Below are positions 5,136 through 7,587 of a stretch of 7,587 bases of DNA, one piece after another (within the stretch, counting starts at the first letter, position 1; each line of letters starts with the position of its first letter). The translations under genes were made by a program, and so were the position numbers. Source of the DNA: Acidimicrobiaceae bacterium (GTDB lineage Bacteria > Actinomycetota > Acidimicrobiia > Acidimicrobiales > Palsa-688); NCBI GenBank assembly GCA_003156795.1, contig PMHU01000327.1, positions 6,610 through 14,196 on the forward strand. Direction: 5' to 3'. The notes beneath the pieces were generated by a model that was not told the origin of the DNA, did not search any database, and saw nothing but the letters and a program-made list of their open reading frames with translations.

Positions 5136-7235
5136 ATGGGTGGACTGCGATGGTTGGGTGGCCTAGCCATGGGGGCGCTGTTGGTGTCGGGTGGGGTCGT
5201 GTCTGCCCCCAGCCGCGGCGCGGCGAGTGCTTCGAACGTGTCGATCGGTGTTCAACTCGATAACGGCTCTTCGAACGAGTCCGGGAATGACCAGAGCTGC
5301 TCGGGGCTCGATGCTTACGATGCTTGGGCGACGGGTCAGTCGCCCGCTGAGTTCGGATCTTGCGGTTGGACCACCAGTGATGGTGCCAATGGTGGTGTTA
5401 CCGGTCTTGCGGGCGGCCGGAAGGCGGGACAGTGGACGGGGTTCACCGGGTCGGCAGGGACGCAGGGGAGGGTCAGCCTCATCGTGTCTATGCAGCCGAC
5501 CTGCTTGGTGCCGTTGGCGACGCTAAGTGTCGCTACGGGCAAGAGTCAGATCTCAACGCTGAACGTGACTTCTCCTCCTGGCACGACGGCTGCGATTGGT
5601 CTCAATGACCTGATAGAAGTGGCTTCTGGTACTAAGGCGCAGATCTTTGAGGCGAGTTCTGCTGTTGGTTCGGGATCAATGTCAATCTCGATCGATAGCG
5701 CAACACCCAACTTCAACTTTCCGAGCGGATCCACCGTCGCCGACGTGGCGACGATGGTCGGCTCGGAGTATGTGTCAACTGGGGATACGACGCCGTTCGC
5801 GACGATTGACTCGACGCACGGTCTCAATCAGTGCGTTGAGGCTGGCAACGGCAGCACCGTGAATCTTACGAATGCCGACTTGACCGATATCGCCGCTAAT
5901 CTCGCGAGTGACGTCTATAACTGGTGCGACCCGAACAAGGCGACCTGCACGTCGAGCAACTACTGCACCTATTCAGCAGAACTCGTGTCTCAGGAGAACC
6001 AGCCGTGCAACTGGGCCCCGTACTACATCGCAACGGCCGACGCCCTCATGGGGAGCGGCGACGGGAACGCCTATATTCGCCTCGGTGATGAAGCCGAAGG
6101 AAACTGGTACGCGGATCAGTACGGCCCGGACCCGGCCGACTGGGCGACTTACTACGGCAAGATCGTCAAGACGATGGATCTCGAACAGTCACTGTACAAC
6201 AAGGCGAACATGACTAACTACCAGTTCAAGTTCGTGTGGGTGATGGGACTGTGCGCCTCTACCGCGCCGACAGTCGGAGGCAATCCGGTTCCACCCTCGG
6301 AAGCTTGGCCGACCAGCAGCAACGGGACTCCGAGTGTCATCGGACTTGACTTCGACGACCAGGTGAGCGGTCAGTGCGGGGCCACTGCTAACAACCCGTA
6401 CCAGGAATGGAACGTCGAGCAAACCGAGACCAACGGAATCGACTATTGGGTTAACTTCGCCCAAGGCAAGGGCCTACCTCTGGCGCTGACCCAGTGGGAA
6501 CCCCAGGACGACAACCCGTACTTCATCGACCAGGTGTATCAAACACTGATCAACACGGGGGACGTTCTGTTCTCCGACTACTTCGACGTGGGCGCCAGCC
6601 GACTCTCTTCCCCGAACACCACTCTGACCGCATCGGCGGGACCCGGACAGGTGTCCACGCTCGACGTCGCCGCGACGACATTCGCCGTAGATAACAATGA
6701 CCCGATCGAGGTCGTGAGCGACGGCCAAACCCAAACCTTCACCGCAGATATCACCACCGACAACGGCATCCTGCCGGCTGGGGCGATGAGCATACCGATC
6801 GACACCACGAACGTCCCCACCAGCTTCCCGTCCGAATCCGTCGCCGTCGATCCGAATGTCCCGTCCCTGCTTCCGAACTCGTCCGCGTGCTACCGCTACC
6901 TATACTTCTACCCCGACTTCGAGAACACCACCGAACAGTCCACCTGCGAGACCGCCCTCAACACGACCACCTTGAAAGGCGCTCTCAGTAACGACTCCCA
7001 GATCACATCGCTCGCAGTGGTCAAGACGACCTTCGTCATAAACAATGGAGACACCATTCAGGTGACCTCCCCAGACGGAACCGACACCGAGAGCTTCACT
7101 GCCTACCTACCCAACGGCCCACTACCAGCCGGGTCAGGAACCATCACCATCGCACCAGCGAACGAACCGGTGACAGTCCAAGGCACATACCCGACCGGAT
7201 CGACCGTCACAGACGAGACAAACCTCAATAGCTGA
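5136..7235 (+). CDS. Secreted GH26-like protein with altered nucleophile site and three copies of a beta-rich module
   Basis: A 699-residue exported protein. The frame is open to 4965, but the ATG at 5136 starts a clear Sec signal peptide (MGGLRWLGGLAMGALLVSGG, with cleavage probably near 30-33) and stands behind a leaderless promoter. The core resembles the GH26 (beta-mannanase-like) barrel: YIRLGDEAEGNWY (313-325) corresponds to the acid/base segment usually written RLxxExNGxWY, with Glu319 retained; FKFVWVMG (364-371) and VIGLDFDDQ (401-409) are inner strands; LPLALTQWEPQDDNPYFID (447-465) corresponds to KPLxxxEWG...DNPxxI, but the nucleophile Glu is Gln453. Modules of about 70 residues at 137-204, 504-573 and 621-693 interrupt and follow the core. 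There are twelve cysteines, an even number that fits disulfides outside the cell, and no LPxTG or C-terminal membrane segment. Threonine codons shift from ACG to ACC along the gene. No other gene appears to share its transcript. Carbohydrate binding or hydrolysis is likely but unproven; it may be catalytically inactive. Confidence 0.82.
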   Translation: MGGLRWLGGLAMGALLVSGGVVSAPSRGAASASNVSIGVQLDNGSSNESGNDQSCSGLDAYDAWATGQSPAEFGSCGWTTSDGANGGVTGLAGGRKAGQWTGFTGSAGTQGRVSLIVSMQPTCLVPLATLSVATGKSQISTLNVTSPPGTTAAIGLNDLIEVASGTKAQIFEASSAVGSGSMSISIDSATPNFNFPSGSTVADVATMVGSEYVSTGDTTPFATIDSTHGLNQCVEAGNGSTVNLTNADLTDIAANLASDVYNWCDPNKATCTSSNYCTYSAELVSQENQPCNWAPYYIATADALMGSGDGNAYIRLGDEAEGNWYADQYGPDPADWATYYGKIVKTMDLEQSLYNKANMTNYQFKFVWVMGLCASTAPTVGGNPVPPSEAWPTSSNGTPSVIGLDFDDQVSGQCGATANNPYQEWNVEQTETNGIDYWVNFAQGKGLPLALTQWEPQDDNPYFIDQVYQTLINTGDVLFSDYFDVGASRLSSPNTTLTASAGPGQVSTLDVAATTFAVDNNDPIEVVSDGQTQTFTADITTDNGILPAGAMSIPIDTTNVPTSFPSESVAVDPNVPSLLPNSSACYRYLYFYPDFENTTEQSTCETALNTTTLKGALSNDSQITSLAVVKTTFVINNGDTIQVTSPDGTDTESFTAYLPNGPLPAGSGTITIAPANEPVTVQGTYPTGSTVTDETNLNS
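5544..5747 (+). repeat. Beta-rich module, copy 1 (inside the GH26-like core)
   Basis: Residues 137-204 run from SQISTLNV through LNDLIEVASGTKAQIF and GSGSMSISIDS to FPSGSTVADV. The pattern STLxV, then (N/D)D.IEV, a T-Q/A-x-F strand, a G-x-M-S-I-x-I-D strand and a final S-x-x-V recurs in copies 2 and 3. It sits between the strand GRVSLIVSMQPTC and the rest of the barrel, so it is an insertion into the core rather than a tail. Confidence 0.7.
6645..6854 (+). repeat. Beta-rich module, copy 2
   Basis: Residues 504-573 run from GQVSTLDV through NNDPIEVVSDGQTQTFTA and PAGAMSIPIDTT to FPSESVAV. It directly follows the last barrel segment (VLFSDYFD). The shared skeleton with copy 1 (STLxV, D.IEV, AMSI.ID, FPS) is plain by eye. 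Modules with this pattern (AGATxIPV...YPxGTxV) occur widely in phage and actinobacterial surface proteins, as far as I recall; I know no function for them. Confidence 0.7.
6996..7214 (+). repeat. Beta-rich module, copy 3 (C-terminal)
   Basis: Residues 621-693 run from SQITSLAV through NNGDTIQVTSPDG, TESFTAY and LPAGSGTITIAP to YPTGSTVTD, and end six residues before the C-terminus. A linker with two cysteines (585 and 604, probably one disulfide) separates it from copy 2. Codon choice differs from copy 1 although the protein pattern is alike. Confidence 0.65.
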
Positions 7236-7587
7236 TCCCTTCGCCTACGCCCGCGTGACGTTCACATCCGACGGTCAATTCTGACGGCAGCCTGCCCCGA
7301 TACGGCCCAGCAGCAGATCATTCGCAACCGCCGCCCTGGCCCAAGGGCACGGACCACCGCCACGGCTGTTGCCCCACTGACGGGGCCCCTGGATAGGGGT
7401 CCACCTGAGCCGGACCCACTTCCGGGGACCCCTCATCCCCACCCCCGACTACCGGCCACATCTCGCCGCACCGCTCCAGAGAGCTCTGGCTTTTGTAGAT
7501 TGGCTGACCGCGCATCGGGTTCTGGTCGGGGTCTACACCTTGTGCTTCTGCAGCGTGCTCGCCGGCGTAGCCCTTCTGTTCGATGGC
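7236..7587. other. 352-bp right end without a firm gene
   Basis: No complete coding region can be supported. On the plus strand one frame is open from 7381 to the edge and ends in a hydrophobic run (HRVLVGVYTLCFCSVLAGVA, about 7513-7572) that looks like a membrane segment, but no ATG, GTG or TTG precedes it; only CTG does. On the minus strand a frame is open from the edge down to 7318, Gln/Gly/Pro-rich and without motifs. The stretch 7376-7440 is rich in GGGG/CCCC arms, and a weak terminator-like hairpin lies at 7476-7494. Confidence 0.5.
7476..7494 (+). terminator. Weak terminator-like hairpin
   Basis: CCAGA and TCTGG pair around a GAGC tetraloop and are followed by CTTTTG. The stem is only 5 bp and the T-run only four, and it lies about 240 nt past the stop of the secreted-protein gene. 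It may be chance, especially if a coding region runs through it. Confidence 0.25.

Noticed and set aside
7318..7587. Minus-strand frame open from the right edge
   Set aside because: It is Gln/Gly/Pro-rich without motifs, and its third-position GC is lower than that of the opposing plus frame; not enough to call a gene.

Overview
This 7.6-kb window most likely comes from a high-G+C actinobacterium. The evidence is the high G+C content, genes that start directly behind a TATCCT -10 box, a tRNA without an encoded CCA end, and a catabolic gene set resembling the actinobacterial steroid and isoprenoid side-chain operons. The genus cannot be named from the sequence; an uncultivated soil or freshwater lineage is possible.

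Left part (1-4649, minus strand). Five genes run leftward in a catabolic block: an acyl-CoA ligase (4649-3129), a thiolase-like protein of the SCP2-thiolase/Ltp family (3006-1822), a DUF35 zinc-ribbon/OB-fold partner (1825-1400, GTGA overlap with the thiolase-like gene), an acyl-CoA dehydrogenase without a visible catalytic Glu (1380-232), and the N-terminus of a second acyl-CoA dehydrogenase (225 to beyond position 1). By analogy with the M. tuberculosis igr operon (fadE28-fadE29-chsH1-chsH2-ltp2), the ligase would load a carboxylate onto CoA, the two dehydrogenases would form a heteromer that desaturates it, and the thiolase-like/DUF35 pair would perform the carbon-carbon cleavage. The substrate is unknown. 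A 20-bp perfect inverted repeat sits over the probable -35 of the thiolase-like gene and may be its operator.

Middle (4650-5135). A tRNA-Thr(CGU) gene on the plus strand diverges from the ligase. It is followed by about 317 bp without a convincing gene, holding a cluster of GTGCGCGA words and a 16-bp repeat in three copies.

Right part (5136-7235, plus strand). A 699-residue secreted protein starts at an apparently leaderless promoter. Its core resembles GH26-type glycoside hydrolases, but the nucleophile Glu position reads Gln. Three copies of a roughly 70-residue beta-rich module interrupt and follow the core, and codon use changes strongly along the gene. The last 352 bp hold GC-rich inverted repeats and perhaps the edge of another gene, with nothing firm.

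The most interesting items are the GH26-like protein with its altered catalytic site and repeated module, the iteron-like cluster upstream of it, and the unusual active-site residues of the thiolase-like protein.
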